DNA of 58,530 nt from a virus. A program made the translations under genes and the position numbers. Below, piece by piece: positions 44,101 to 53,403 of this stretch; the first letter of the stretch is position 1; each line of letters begins with the position of its first letter. The stretch lies in the IMG/VR virus record IMGVR_UViG_3300043410_000871, positions 1 to 58,530 of that record; one strand, given 5' to 3'. The notes below the pieces were generated by a model that was given only the letters and a program-made list of their open reading frames with translations, made no database searches and was not told where the DNA came from.

Positions 44101-47100
44101 ACATAATTGGGTTCAACTGTGCCATTGAAGTTGTTGAATCAACAGTAATTCTACCGTTTGATGCAGTCGTTACAGTAGCAGTTGCCTGGATCAATGTTGT
44201 TGAAACAGTAAATGACCCACTATCAATAATTTCGTTAACATAATATACGCTACCAACAGTTAGTCCACCAACACTTGTTCCAGTAAACTGGATTGGCATG
44301 TTGATTTGCATGTTTGTTGTTGAACCATATACGTAATTATTATAGCCAGGGAATGACATTGTCATTGTACCAGTAGCCGTTGTTAACATCCATACGTTGC
44401 CAAAAATTTCAGTTGAAAGGATAATTGTATTGCTATTAACAATTTCTTTAATATAATATGTATAGGTCTCTGTTACACCACCAAAAGTTGTTCCAAAGAA
44501 ACGAACTGGCATGTTAATGTCTAATCTACTTGTATCAGATACAGTCATAGTATTAACAATACCACCAGTTGTGGCTGTGGCAGTTACATAATCATCACCA
44601 GTTTTGCTAATTGTGGTGCTGTAATATGTTGGAATGAATTGTACTGCTTGGTTTGCATAAAGAGTATCAGTTGTACCACTTGCCAATGTTAGTAATCCAG
44701 TACCGTTATCTGCACCGGAAATGCTCAATGGTATAAATGACTCTTTTAATACTTCTGCTGACTTTGATGATTCAGCATCATATGCTGAAATATAACCATA
44801 TTGACCAGCACCAGTACCACTATTAATAAACACACGCATACCCAAGTAGTTGTGTTCAGAATTAGTGTCAGAGCCTGCTAGTAAAATGTTAGTACTTGTA
44901 CCACCCTGTGCGTTGTTACTTGCAGTCAAATAACTTGCACCACCAATACCAGTACCAACGTCTGTTACACGAGTTTGGAATACACCACCTGAGCGTAGTT
45001 CGTCACCAACAACAATTGCGCCAGTACCTGCACCAACTACATTGTAGTTTGCAAACGCTGAGAATTTGTTAGTAGTAGTTTCCAAGTAGAATGTTGGTGC
45101 TGTACCAATTTGTAATTGTGAACCATAGAAGCATGTGCTTCCGATTGGGGCTGATTTACCACGTGGATACAATCTAATCTGCAATGTGTTATTCAATGCA
45201 TTTGTATCATAGAAAGTAAACCAAATTCTGTACCAACCATTTGGTAGTTCTAATTTTGAATATGATGTTGGTAGGAACCCACCTGTTGCATTACCGGAAG
45301 TAAATGTTTTAGATGTAAAGTTGTAATTTATAGAACTAGAAACACTGCTTGTTCCACTAAATGTTGCGACAATATCAAATGCACTAGCAGTACCCTGTTT
45401 AGCATAGACACTAAACGTATATTTTAGGGCACTTCCTTCTGGCACTACGCCTGTAACAGTTACCCCAGTAATTGCACTACCTGACAACGCTGCTACTGTT
45501 AAAGTACAATCGTTAACACCGTCAATACCACCTAATTGGCTACCAACGATAGTGATTTCATTTCCAACAACGTAGTTAGAACCACCAATGTTTACGTTTG
45601 CAGAATATGCAGAACTTCCAACAACAATGTCGAATGTTGCTGCTGATCCGCTACCAGAAGCGTTGATACCTGACAACCCAGTATATGATGCACCTACTGG
45701 GGAAATTGGTACGTTTTGATATATGTAACTTGAATCTGTTGTTGCAGTTGTTCCAGTCAATGTCCAACCATCAGTAAATGTACTTGGGCTTAATAGGTTA
45801 CGTTGAACTGTGACGTTACCATCATTAGTCCATCCAGTTAAGAAATCATTACTATAATTCATCAAGTTAGTTGATAATTCGTTGTAACCAGAGCCTGCGT
45901 TGGCAAATTGCATTTTTAACAATTGGGCACTAACACCAAACGCACTCTGTACGCTTGCTTGAACTTGTGTTGAACGATTGTCAACTAAACCAGCCACTGG
46001 CACTTCAGTATCATCATAACCTTCAGCAATAACACCATATGTACCATAAGAACTGTTACCGTTAGTAGCACGGATTCTACCACCGGCTTCTGCAAAATAA
46101 CCAGCGTAGTTGTAATATGTAAACACTGAAACACACTCAGTTAATGATCCACTACCTGTACACCATACACCAATACCATCACTGATAATCTGTGTAAAGT
46201 CATTGGCAACAATAGATCTGTTACCACCAGCATGTAGTGTACCGTCGATCTTCATACCTGTGCAACCAACACCAAAGTTAGTTACGTTTTGAACATATGG
46301 TGAACGTTTTAGAATCCATGTTGTAGAATCATCTGGACCAGTACCTGGGTCTAGGGAAACATACGCACCACCAGTTGGGCGGCGTGTTAGGTTTTCGTTA
46401 ATATCAGTCAATGTACCAGCTAAACCAGTCAATGACATGTTGCGGATTCCAGAACCGTTGCGTACATAGAACATGTCTTTTAGACAGTTACCAGCGTACA
46501 CGTTCATAATACCTCTACCACGTGTTAGTTGAACTGGGTCTCCACCAACAGTTTCTGAAATGCTTACTTTTAATCCATCAATTGCTAAAACATAATATGT
46601 TTTACCAGCAGTGATTCCGCTAAAATAATCATTTGATGTTACAATAGCAAATTGGATTGGCATATCAACTTCAAGATTGTCAGTTGATGCAAATGTAAAC
46701 ATATCAGTAGTTGGATCTGCTGATGTTGTTGAAGTATAAACTGAATTCTTAGGTTGTACCACTGCACCACGCAATTCATCACCAACCAATGCAGTATTCT
46801 CTGGTAAAATAATTGGTAAATCTTCTGCGTATGTTCCTGTTTTAACAAAAATTGTTGAGCTAATACCTTGATTAGGTTGTGGAACTGTTACTGTATCAGC
46901 ATTTGCAATAGCAGTAGTAACAATATTCATCAACGATGTGACTAGATCAATAGAACCGGTTTCAGCAACTAGTGATGGATTGAAAACTTGTGAAATTTGG
47001 TCGTCAATAAGCACATCATTGGCTACTTGATACAGAACTGTCGGACTTTGTTGTTGCAATACGTTACCAACTAATGTTAATAAGTAACCTAATGATGCAA

Positions 47101-49042
47101 CAATATATTGTTGTGCTGCATCTGTTGCAGCATTAAAGAATGATGTAGTACTACCATCAGCAAAATATCTGATAGTTGCAGCAACAGTTTGACTATTACC
47201 ACCACGAGTCATGTCATATGACAGTGCATCAATAATTAAACCAGCATCACGTCTAGATGCTGCTTCAGTATAAACTGATGAAGATGTAAATGGTGCAATG
47301 TTATTGGCGCTTTGAAAGGCCATCCATTGCCATACTTCTTCAACAATAAATGACTTGTTTGCTTTCAATAAGGTGTTTGCATTTTGGTTTACTGATCCGT
47401 TCAATACTATGTCACACGCATACTTAATTGTCTTAAAAGGACGATCCCATGTATCACCATAACCAACAGCGTCAGTACCAATTGGTGCTACGTAGTAAAC
47501 TTTTGGAACTGCCAAGATATACTTCCACTGTGGCATGCCGTCAGTAGATCGCAATACATAGTCTTCAGTACCAATTGACACTGGTACGTGTTTCTCACCA
47601 TCAAATGTTGCTAAGTCACCCTGGTATACCATCGCATTTAAGCGATCATGCAATACATAAGGAACCCACATGTTATGCGTTACATCATTATCTGGTCGAT
47701 TTGAGTCAATAGCAACCCCGCCACCAACTGATCCAGTATTTCTTGTACCAGATACGTGATTTTGGATACATCTATATGTACCGTTGCCATAAATTGCCAA
47801 GTCTCCAACTACATACTGAGTTTCAAAATCCCAGAAATTCTTCCATTGAGTGCCTGGTACAACTAAATGCCAATAAACATAGTTTACACCAACAAACGCA
47901 AATGGCTCTGCATCTGTCATAACTGCGTCTGGTGCTTCGTTTAATGTAACTGTTGTTGGGCTATCAACTGACACAATAGTCTGTCCGCGGTTAAATCCAA
48001 CACCGATTGCAATCATACCAACAAGCAATCCTGTTGTTGATGTAACTGCTAACGTTGTACCACTGCTGTTAGCCATGTCAAAGATGACGTTCATTGTAAT
48101 AGCAGCAGGATCTTGTCCGCTACTATCTGCTGATGCACTAAACAACTGGCCGCTTCTGCGTACTACATCGCCAATTTGATATTGAGTACCAGAATTCCAC
48201 TCGTCGGACATCTTATAGCCCTGAGTAACAACTTCCCAGTCGTTAGAACTAGTTGAAGGAACATTGCCCAAGTTGTTAATAGTCTTACTTACGTAGCTAT
48301 AACCACCATAGATTTCTAAATCACCTGGTTGGTATGTTGTACCACTATTCCAAGTATTACCATAATCAAGTGCTGGTAACCATAGTGACCACTTTGTTGC
48401 GTCAAACGATGATGTTGATGTGTGTCCTAATGTACACTTGTAGATGTCAGCATCTAATCTAACTAAGTCGTTCTTTTTATAACGTGTGGAACCAGTCCAG
48501 TCAAGTTTATAATCAAGACCGTCATTTACAATTTCCCACTTACTTAAATCTGCTTCAAGACCAATTGTTGTATTTGCAGCAGATACGTGATTAGTTACGC
48601 AACGATAAACAATACCGCCATATTTTACAATATCACCAACACCATAAACAAAATTGATTGACCAATTTGTGTTCCACTTATCATAACTTGCATAAGTTGA
48701 CCAGTTTGCTAAATCAATCTGAGTTAAACCACTTGTGTGGTGAGTTGTACAAATGTATACTCTACCACCGTAAGTTACGATGTTTCCTAAACTGTAATAT
48801 GTGTCAGGTGTCCATACATTCTTCCACATTTTACCATCGAGCATTAGTTCCCAATATGGAGTTGATGCACCTAAATTATTAACGTGGGCAATATCATCGT
48901 AGAAATCACCAGAAGTATGTGGCTCTAAACACACATAAGTTTTACCGTTGAATTGCGTTACCGCATCACGGTTGTAAAATGTAGCAGTAGCCCATTGCCC
49001 TCTCCATGTGTAGCGCAGTCTACCAATCTTAAATTCTGCCAT
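41183..49042 (-). CDS. Giant fibre/appendage protein (2619 residues), paralogue of the 4008-residue protein
   Basis: Same plan as its larger neighbour but with only one CxRDxG-type repeat (RRDAGLIIDALSYDMTRGGN, about residue 600). Seven N-terminal carbohydrate-binding-like modules (about 8-460; for example YYSLGNIVTYGGRVYICTTH), YVAPIGTDAVGYGDTWDRP near 517, GVWCTGSGSLTECVSVFTYY near 960, about six GG.xxGTxYYVxxI modules (about 1480-1760), a YGxGxFVAV beta-propeller-like stretch (about 1880-2220), and the shared end IIPTQRAIKAYLTGR near 2537. The presence of only one repeat here versus twelve in the neighbour suggests that the larger gene grew by repeat duplication after a gene duplication. 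Function inferred as a fibre or long appendage; strong AAGGAA ribosome site. Confidence 0.85.
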   Translation of the reverse strand: MAEFKIGRLRYTWRGQWATATFYNRDAVTQFNGKTYVCLEPHTSGDFYDDIAHVNNLGASTPYWELMLDGKMWKNVWTPDTYYSLGNIVTYGGRVYICTTHHTSGLTQIDLANWSTYASYDKWNTNWSINFVYGVGDIVKYGGIVYRCVTNHVSAANTTIGLEADLSKWEIVNDGLDYKLDWTGSTRYKKNDLVRLDADIYKCTLGHTSTSSFDATKWSLWLPALDYGNTWNSGTTYQPGDLEIYGGYSYVSKTINNLGNVPSTSSNDWEVVTQGYKMSDEWNSGTQYQIGDVVRRSGQLFSASADSSGQDPAAITMNVIFDMANSSGTTLAVTSTTGLLVGMIAIGVGFNRGQTIVSVDSPTTVTLNEAPDAVMTDAEPFAFVGVNYVYWHLVVPGTQWKNFWDFETQYVVGDLAIYGNGTYRCIQNHVSGTRNTGSVGGGVAIDSNRPDNDVTHNMWVPYVLHDRLNAMVYQGDLATFDGEKHVPVSIGTEDYVLRSTDGMPQWKYILAVPKVYYVAPIGTDAVGYGDTWDRPFKTIKYACDIVLNGSVNQNANTLLKANKSFIVEEVWQWMAFQSANNIAPFTSSSVYTEAASRRDAGLIIDALSYDMTRGGNSQTVAATIRYFADGSTTSFFNAATDAAQQYIVASLGYLLTLVGNVLQQQSPTVLYQVANDVLIDDQISQVFNPSLVAETGSIDLVTSLMNIVTTAIANADTVTVPQPNQGISSTIFVKTGTYAEDLPIILPENTALVGDELRGAVVQPKNSVYTSTTSADPTTDMFTFASTDNLEVDMPIQFAIVTSNDYFSGITAGKTYYVLAIDGLKVSISETVGGDPVQLTRGRGIMNVYAGNCLKDMFYVRNGSGIRNMSLTGLAGTLTDINENLTRRPTGGAYVSLDPGTGPDDSTTWILKRSPYVQNVTNFGVGCTGMKIDGTLHAGGNRSIVANDFTQIISDGIGVWCTGSGSLTECVSVFTYYNYAGYFAEAGGRIRATNGNSSYGTYGVIAEGYDDTEVPVAGLVDNRSTQVQASVQSAFGVSAQLLKMQFANAGSGYNELSTNLMNYSNDFLTGWTNDGNVTVQRNLLSPSTFTDGWTLTGTTATTDSSYIYQNVPISPVGASYTGLSGINASGSGSAATFDIVVGSSAYSANVNIGGSNYVVGNEITIVGSQLGGIDGVNDCTLTVAALSGSAITGVTVTGVVPEGSALKYTFSVYAKQGTASAFDIVATFSGTSSVSSSINYNFTSKTFTSGNATGGFLPTSYSKLELPNGWYRIWFTFYDTNALNNTLQIRLYPRGKSAPIGSTCFYGSQLQIGTAPTFYLETTTNKFSAFANYNVVGAGTGAIVVGDELRSGGVFQTRVTDVGTGIGGASYLTASNNAQGGTSTNILLAGSDTNSEHNYLGMRVFINSGTGAGQYGYISAYDAESSKSAEVLKESFIPLSISGADNGTGLLTLASGTTDTLYANQAVQFIPTYYSTTISKTGDDYVTATATTGGIVNTMTVSDTSRLDINMPVRFFGTTFGGVTETYTYYIKEIVNSNTIILSTEIFGNVWMLTTATGTMTMSFPGYNNYVYGSTTNMQINMPIQFTGTSVGGLTVGSVYYVNEIIDSGSFTVSTTLIQATATVTTASNGRITVDSTTSMAQLNPIMFSGTTFGGIVAGTKYYVYTIPTSSAITLTSSIISDTVYTTAGTTNLITVDDTSSFTLNAPIYFTGNTFGGLSNGALYYILSINDGTSFTVSSTVNGSAVNLVTASGQMSFRTAGPAVTLSDATGTMTGSTTNARSVVTIGYGAMNGTFSTSLFGNVVPGNTYYISTINSNSFSVSETSGGGAFTLKTDTGSMNVAAIGWDHINPGTPIAPTLDSSSVYYIEPRTTYDMPGFSQSSGTTTSIALGTSWAALGYGNNTWVAVPSGNATGSYSTDGINWTAYSLPKSAQWTDIAYGSDYWVMISKSGVITDPGSSVAVSNSNGAGWRVYYLPSKSNWSNIVYGNGKFVTIANGSSTTAYSINLGTTWSSGSGLPNANWTGLTYGKGTFVAVSSGVTYTGLSGTNLSGSGTSATFDVTSSGSTYTAVINASGSNYALNDQIKILGTSLGGTSPTNDVTLTVTGLQPTGGTGLIATVSAAGTAIAKTAAYSTNGTSWTSVTLPRTADWSDVEYGNNVFVAVCKTSGTSAYSQDGITWYSSNLSVAATQISYGQGVFVAVNSANGTGYTTEDGYNWISRTISNDGYGAIAFGYDAGADYVGKFVTVAGQSVASVIRAGCRAKGRAVISSGKVKSFSMWEAGSNYAAPPTLTLADPNVTNMVTVVTRTSNGVLGNPSFVNRGNGYNTNSTSIVINGGGYADTYQTGLTIIVKNLTKLPSPGDNLVIAGNSKIYKVTSASAVFGTTAPNIKANVQIAPDMTTALSPDHEAAVTIRQAYSQCRLTGHDFLNVGYGNAIESNYPGMPADTVLAPQDQAVEVNFGRVFYTSTDQDGNFRVGSLFAVEQATGIVTLSASQFGLTGLETLSLGGIAVGGSSVVVRQFSTDTSFVANSNNIIPTQRAIKAYLTGRLSQGGSNTFTGQLIAGTVLLGGPDRIASTIPEGTDGSRVVMKNTVHVQGQFAGWDGDGMAMAHFIKGWNHR

Positions 49043-49075
49043 TTTGTAATTTCCTTGATATTGTCCGTATAGTTA

Positions 49076-49447
49076 TTAAACGATTTGATCTTGAGTATAA
49101 TTATATTGTTGATTAATTCTTACAACAAATTCGCCGTTGTCATTTATATAGTAAAATGTGTTCTTGTTATCCCAGCGATACTGATCCCAGTGTAAGTTAG
49201 ACTTTGGTCTACTATGATCTGACTCCAAGCGTCCATCAAAAAAGTCTGTGCCATACGAAAATTCTTCATAATCATTTTCTGTAAGACCTGGATCATTAAT
49301 GACAATAGTTTCAGTGTCTTTGATTTGGTCAATCTTTGCAAAGAATAAGTTGCCAAGATCATCTCTGCGTAGCGCATAGAAGAATCGTGGGTTACCATTT
49401 CCAAGTAGATCTGATAAGTTATTTTCGTTACCAACGTAGTATGTCAT
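49076..49447 (-). CDS. Small uncharacterised late protein
   Basis: A 123-residue acidic, Tyr/Asn-rich soluble protein (DFFDGRLESDHSRPKSNLHW, FYYINDNGEFVVRINQQYN). No family recognised. It lies between the giant fibre gene and a small beta-rich virion protein on the same strand, with an AAGGAA ribosome site, and is likely co-expressed with them. Similar-sized proteins next to fibre genes in aquatic T4-like phages are usually annotated as structural. Confidence 0.7.
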   Translation of the reverse strand: MTYYVGNENNLSDLLGNGNPRFFYALRRDDLGNLFFAKIDQIKDTETIVINDPGLTENDYEEFSYGTDFFDGRLESDHSRPKSNLHWDQYRWDNKNTFYYINDNGEFVVRINQQYNYTQDQIV

Positions 49448-49456
49448 AATAATTCC

Positions 49457-49789
49457 TTAGCTAATTTCAACGTAGCTTAAAACAACGTCCAAGCTGCTAT
49501 CTGTATTAGCATTTACAATTAATCTAGTAGATGGACCAACTACTAGACGCTCACCCCCGTTAACTACTCGCAAACTCTGATTTGGGGGGACTATTACATC
49601 TTTAATAAAGTATGCAGTTGTAGCTTCAACAGTATCATTTAATTGGATACTTGCCAAAATAATACTTTGTGTAAGGTTTGTTAAGCTCATGCCCACAACT
49701 GTTGTAGTAGCAGTACCGCTACTGGTTAAAATAGTTTGTGGTGTTGTGCCTAATTCGTTAATTAATTTTGATCTAAATAATGTCGTCAT
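49457..49789 (-). CDS. Small beta-rich virion protein, type A copy 2
   Basis: A 110-residue protein of the same plan as those at 28756 and 53062: a Ser/Thr-rich start (TILTSSGTATTTVVG), strand patterns in the centre (VPPNQSLRVVNGGERLVVG) and the end SSLDVVLSYVEIS. The spread of three such genes among fibre genes suggests a family of small decoration or fibre-joining subunits. Role unproven. It starts 4 bases after the stop of the gene before it, with an AGGATA ribosome site. Confidence 0.7.
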   Translation of the reverse strand: MTTLFRSKLINELGTTPQTILTSSGTATTTVVGMSLTNLTQSIILASIQLNDTVEATTAYFIKDVIVPPNQSLRVVNGGERLVVGPSTRLIVNANTDSSLDVVLSYVEIS

Positions 49790-49793
49790 GTTA

Positions 49794-50849
49794 TTATCCT
49801 AACATTAGTGCAGTTTGAACACCAATATCTTGTGCAGTGTTACCTGTAACACCTGAGCTACTACCAGCAACGCTACCCCATTGAGTACCGTCAAAAATTT
49901 CCACCAATTGCAACTCTGTATTAAAGCGCATCATGCCCATTTCACGATATTGTGTTAATGGACGGTTTGCAACGTTACCTACTGGAATTACAACACCAAA
50001 AGTACCAGCAACTTTTACATATCCACTACTTGTTTCAGTGAATTGTGTAACTGCGTTTGGTGAAATGTTTGTAATACTATTTTGTGAGAATCTCAAATTA
50101 CCAATTAAAACGCCACCAGTACCACTTGTTACAAAGTTAATATCAGTGTTTGTTGTAGTTGCTGTGATGCTATTTCCAACAATATCCAAGTTAGCTGTTT
50201 TTAACTCTGGAACAGAAATAGACGCAGTATTTACGGTTGATGTTGCTATTGCATTTACGTAGACGTTATTCCAACGAGCTGTACTTGAGCCCAAGTTGTA
50301 TGTATTTGATACGTTTGGAATTACGTTACTGTTTACTTCACCAGCAAATACAACATTATCAGTATCAGCATTACCAAGTGTAATGTTACCGTCAGCAGTA
50401 ATTGTGCCAGTTGCGTGTAAGTTACCAAATACAGTAACGTTTGAGTTAAACTCAACAACTCCTGTACCAGTAGTTGTAATTTCCAAATTGGTGTTTGTGC
50501 CAGCACCAGCAATAGTGTTTCCACTAATGTTTAAGTTGCCAACAGAAATTGTACCCTGATAAACTACAGGGTTTACACCACTTGGAAGTAAATTGATTGT
50601 GCTTGAACTACTGCTAAGTGTATTACCACTGAATGTTAATTGTGCTAATGTAGCAGAGTTTGTAGCTTGTAAATTGGTAGTACGGGTTGTTCCATTGACA
50701 CTTAAATCGTTGGTCGGTGTTGATGTGTTGACACCAATGCGTCTATTCACAACATCTAGATAGAGTAAGTTCGTCTCAAAGGCCAGATTTACGCCGTTAC
50801 GGAGTAGATTATCCTTTAAGAGCGGACCTGAAATTCGACCAACAGCCAT
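49794..50849 (-). CDS. Fibre-like virion structural protein, paralogue 1
   Basis: The 351-residue product is Asn/Thr/Ser/Val-rich with repeated short strands (GNTLSSSSSTINLLPSG, NTYNLGSSTARWNNVYV) typical of beta-helical fibre shafts. It opens GRISGPLLKDNLLRNG, nearly the same as the next gene's GRISGPLLAENLLRNG, and both share RIGVNTSTPTNDL / RLGINTLAPTRDL. Near the C-terminus is a GMMRFNTELQLVEIFDGTQW module that recurs in other virion proteins of this region. I infer a fibre or baseplate-attached shaft. Confidence 0.75.
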   Translation of the reverse strand: MAVGRISGPLLKDNLLRNGVNLAFETNLLYLDVVNRRIGVNTSTPTNDLSVNGTTRTTNLQATNSATLAQLTFSGNTLSSSSSTINLLPSGVNPVVYQGTISVGNLNISGNTIAGAGTNTNLEITTTGTGVVEFNSNVTVFGNLHATGTITADGNITLGNADTDNVVFAGEVNSNVIPNVSNTYNLGSSTARWNNVYVNAIATSTVNTASISVPELKTANLDIVGNSITATTTNTDINFVTSGTGGVLIGNLRFSQNSITNISPNAVTQFTETSSGYVKVAGTFGVVIPVGNVANRPLTQYREMGMMRFNTELQLVEIFDGTQWGSVAGSSSGVTGNTAQDIGVQTALMLG

Positions 50850-50950
50850 TAACGCTCCCGTATACCCCGTGTTTCACGGTTAACCACCTTACATTGCGGG
50901 TTTACCACAGTTGAATATCGTAAAATCTTGGTCAGATCTTACAGTAATAG

Positions 50951-50957
50951 TATTTAG
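50951..50957 (-). promoter_or_regulatory. Late-promoter-like box before the 49794-50849 gene
   Basis: CTAAATA on the minus strand in the 121-base gap (50850-50970), with an A-rich stretch just upstream of it. It lies about 100 bases ahead of the ATG at 50849, and the leader between holds a small CCGTG/CACGG hairpin. This gap is the largest without a gene in the fibre region. Confidence 0.3.
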
Positions 50958-50970
50958 CGTTTTTTGATTT

Positions 50971-52017
50971 TTAGCCTAGGATCAAGTCCCAAACGTACAT
51001 TGCATCAGTTACTTGATCAATGTTAAGGGTCTCTGATATACCACCAACTGGTTGCCAGAAGGCGCCGTTAAAGATACGGACATATCCCAAGTCAGGATCA
51101 AAGCGTAGCATACCAGTTTCAACACCAGTAATGTCGCTTGAGTTTGAAATTGGGACTGTAATACCCAATGTTCCAGCAAACTTCGTGTATCCGTTTGCTG
51201 TGCTGTTTAAAGTAAAAGTCCCAGGGACTGGAATCTCGTTACCATTAACATAATTGATGCCATTAAAATACAATAAACCAGTGCCATCACCAGCCATAAC
51301 AATATCGTTACTTGGTGTTGTATTTTGGATGGTGTTTGTTTCAAAGTTAATTTCACCAATCGTTGCAACGCTAGTAGTAACTAATGTTGCTGACAGCGAT
51401 GTACTATCTAAGTTCTTTGCATTTACTGTATTCCATTGTAACAATGGTGAACCCAAGTCATATGCATTGTTGATATTTGGAATAATGCTGCTGTTAACAT
51501 CTGCACTAAATGTGATAGTATCAGTTGGACTATTACCAAGTTGAATATCACCATCCCATGTAATATTACCAGTTGCGTGTAATGATCCATTAACCACGGT
51601 ATCATTTCTAATATTAGAAACACCCAAGCCCGATGGTGTAAATTCAATGTTACTTCCACTTGTACTGTTTACTAGTGAATCACCACTGAATGTTAATAAG
51701 CTGGTTGCCAACCCTGGGGTAGTAATAACTGGATTAACTTGTGCTGGGGAGATTGTAATCGTTGAAATCGGATTCTGAATCTGACTTGATGTAATTACAA
51801 AATTTGCAATTTCAGACTGAGTATCTACAATTAAATCAGTAGTATCAGCAGTATTTGCTATTGTTAAATCGCGTGTTGGTGCAAGGGTATTGATACCCAA
51901 ACGTTTGCTGCCAACATTGAGCAGAAATAAATTAGAGTCGAATACTAAGTTGTTGCCGTTACGTAGTAAATTTTCTGCTAGTAACGGGCCGCTTATTCTA
52001 CCTAGCTCTCTGCCCAT
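50971..52017 (-). CDS. Fibre-like virion structural protein, paralogue 2
   Basis: 348 residues, closely related in plan to the product of 49794-50849: the shared opening GRISGPLLAENLLRNG, RLGINTLAPTRDLTI, a repeated-strand shaft (NITWDGDIQLGNSPTDTITF, NNAYDLGSPLLQWNTV matches YNLGSSTARWNNV of paralogue 1), and a C-terminal GMLRFDPDLGYVRIFNGAFW module followed by a short tail that also matches. The two genes clearly arose by duplication. Inferred fibre or baseplate shaft; an AGGAC ribosome site precedes it. Confidence 0.77.
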   Translation of the reverse strand: MGRELGRISGPLLAENLLRNGNNLVFDSNLFLLNVGSKRLGINTLAPTRDLTIANTADTTDLIVDTQSEIANFVITSSQIQNPISTITISPAQVNPVITTPGLATSLLTFSGDSLVNSTSGSNIEFTPSGLGVSNIRNDTVVNGSLHATGNITWDGDIQLGNSPTDTITFSADVNSSIIPNINNAYDLGSPLLQWNTVNAKNLDSTSLSATLVTTSVATIGEINFETNTIQNTTPSNDIVMAGDGTGLLYFNGINYVNGNEIPVPGTFTLNSTANGYTKFAGTLGITVPISNSSDITGVETGMLRFDPDLGYVRIFNGAFWQPVGGISETLNIDQVTDAMYVWDLILG

Positions 52018-52030
52018 AGTTACGTCCTAA

Positions 52031-53062
52031 TTATTGGTCAAAGCCAAGTAGTGCAGTAACAATTTTACCGTATGGTGGTGGGCTGTTAAACTTTAAGTAA
52101 TATCCGCTACCACCCTGAGAACCCTCAGTGATAGTAATTGACACACCCCCATTAATTTGTGCAGTAATCAATGGTTTATTAATTGTAATGCTTGTCAATG
52201 CATCAGTAACTGAGTCAGTTGTAAACGATACAATTGCTGTATTTGATTGAATACTTGCACTACCAGTAATAATAGCACCAACGATACTAGTACCTGGATA
52301 CACTGTTGAAGCTGCTGTAACAACGCCTGGGAATACCAAGCTACCAGTTGCTGTAGATGCATAGCTTACAGAATTTGTTGTTGCAGATGTAACGACAAAG
52401 CTGCCATTATAAGCAGACGGTGTTACTGCGTTTACAACGATAGTTTGTCCAACTGAAAATGGCACACCACCTTGAGTGGCGAACGTTAATGTTGCAACTG
52501 TACCAGTTCCACTTGCGCCAATTACTTCCAATGAAGTATTGAAACGCAATGTTGTTGCACCAATAGGGGCAACTGCGCTAGTAACACCAGTGTATGTTTC
52601 ACCACCAATAGTTGGGTTTTGTTCAATTGTATAGTTTGTGTTATATAATTGTAATACGTTTTCAACAACTACAAAGATATTCTGTCCGTTATATTCACCA
52701 ACACCCTGGCCGCCTGACAATGGAACATTACTAGAGATATTAGTTGGGTTATAGGCAGAATTCAATGGTCCGAAATACACAGTATTTGCATCACCTGCGC
52801 CAAGATTTTGTTGCACGATTGGTGAAGCTTCTTTGAACTTCAGTGAACGCCACTTGCTTGATTGATATAGCTCAACCTCATTAAGTGTTGTGTTGTAACG
52901 GATCATACCGTTTACTGGGGTCACTGGGCGGTCAGTCGTTGCACCTGATGGTAGCATCAAGTTGTTCGTTGTGCCCATGACAACAGATTTCGTTGTATCT
53001 ACATACAACGTGTTATCATATGGTGCTCTTCTGTTGAGCGTTTGGCGTCTTAAGTATCTCAT
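52031..53062 (-). CDS. Virion structural protein with RYNTxLNxVExY-type module
   Basis: 343 residues. Near residues 38-75 it carries RPVTPVNGMIRYNTTLNEVE followed by LYQSSKWRSL, the module that sits at the C-terminus of the two preceding paralogues, here at the N-terminus. The centre (about 170-290) has a beta-sandwich-like repeat, GTGTVATLTFATQGGVPFSV...TTNSVSYAS. No family name known; a fibre, collar or head decoration part is plausible. Its ATG overlaps the preceding stop by one base (TAATG). Confidence 0.72.
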   Translation of the reverse strand: MRYLRRQTLNRRAPYDNTLYVDTTKSVVMGTTNNLMLPSGATTDRPVTPVNGMIRYNTTLNEVELYQSSKWRSLKFKEASPIVQQNLGAGDANTVYFGPLNSAYNPTNISSNVPLSGGQGVGEYNGQNIFVVVENVLQLYNTNYTIEQNPTIGGETYTGVTSAVAPIGATTLRFNTSLEVIGASGTGTVATLTFATQGGVPFSVGQTIVVNAVTPSAYNGSFVVTSATTNSVSYASTATGSLVFPGVVTAASTVYPGTSIVGAIITGSASIQSNTAIVSFTTDSVTDALTSITINKPLITAQINGGVSITITEGSQGGSGYYLKFNSPPPYGKIVTALLGFDQ

Positions 53063-53394
53063 TATACTGGTAGTGTGCTAATTGTAATTGATAGTGTTGA
53101 TCCAGTGTCGCTTAATGCAACAAGCGTATCACCGTTACCTAAAACTAATTTTTCTTGATCTAAACTTAATGTTTCACCCGCAGTAATTGGGATAGCATTA
53201 ACGATCAAATTAGTGTTACTAGCGGAATTCCCGCTTGCCACAGCCCATAAACTAAACTTGGCAGTGTGATCTGTTGGATAAGCTGGATTGTAAGCGTACA
53301 CGTTACATACAATAATGCTAGTAATGGCGTTATTACCACTGCTAGAATAAACTGTGGTATTTGTTGTGCCAATTGCTGTTGATGATAGTGCCAT
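53062..53394 (-). CDS. Small beta-rich virion protein, type A copy 3
   Basis: 110 residues with the plan of the genes at 28756 and 49457: TTNTTVYSSSGNNAITSIIV, a mid-region PITAGETLSLDQEKLVLGNG, and an end GSTLSITISTLPV. The mid-region parallels VPPNQSLRVVNGGERLVVG in copy 2 and VILGKGVFERTGLVLDAG in copy 1. The stop overlaps the next ATG by one base. Likely a small structural subunit; function unknown. Confidence 0.7.
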   Translation of the reverse strand: MALSSTAIGTTNTTVYSSSGNNAITSIIVCNVYAYNPAYPTDHTAKFSLWAVASGNSASNTNLIVNAIPITAGETLSLDQEKLVLGNGDTLVALSDTGSTLSITISTLPV

Positions 53395-53403
53395 TTGTAA
53401 TCC

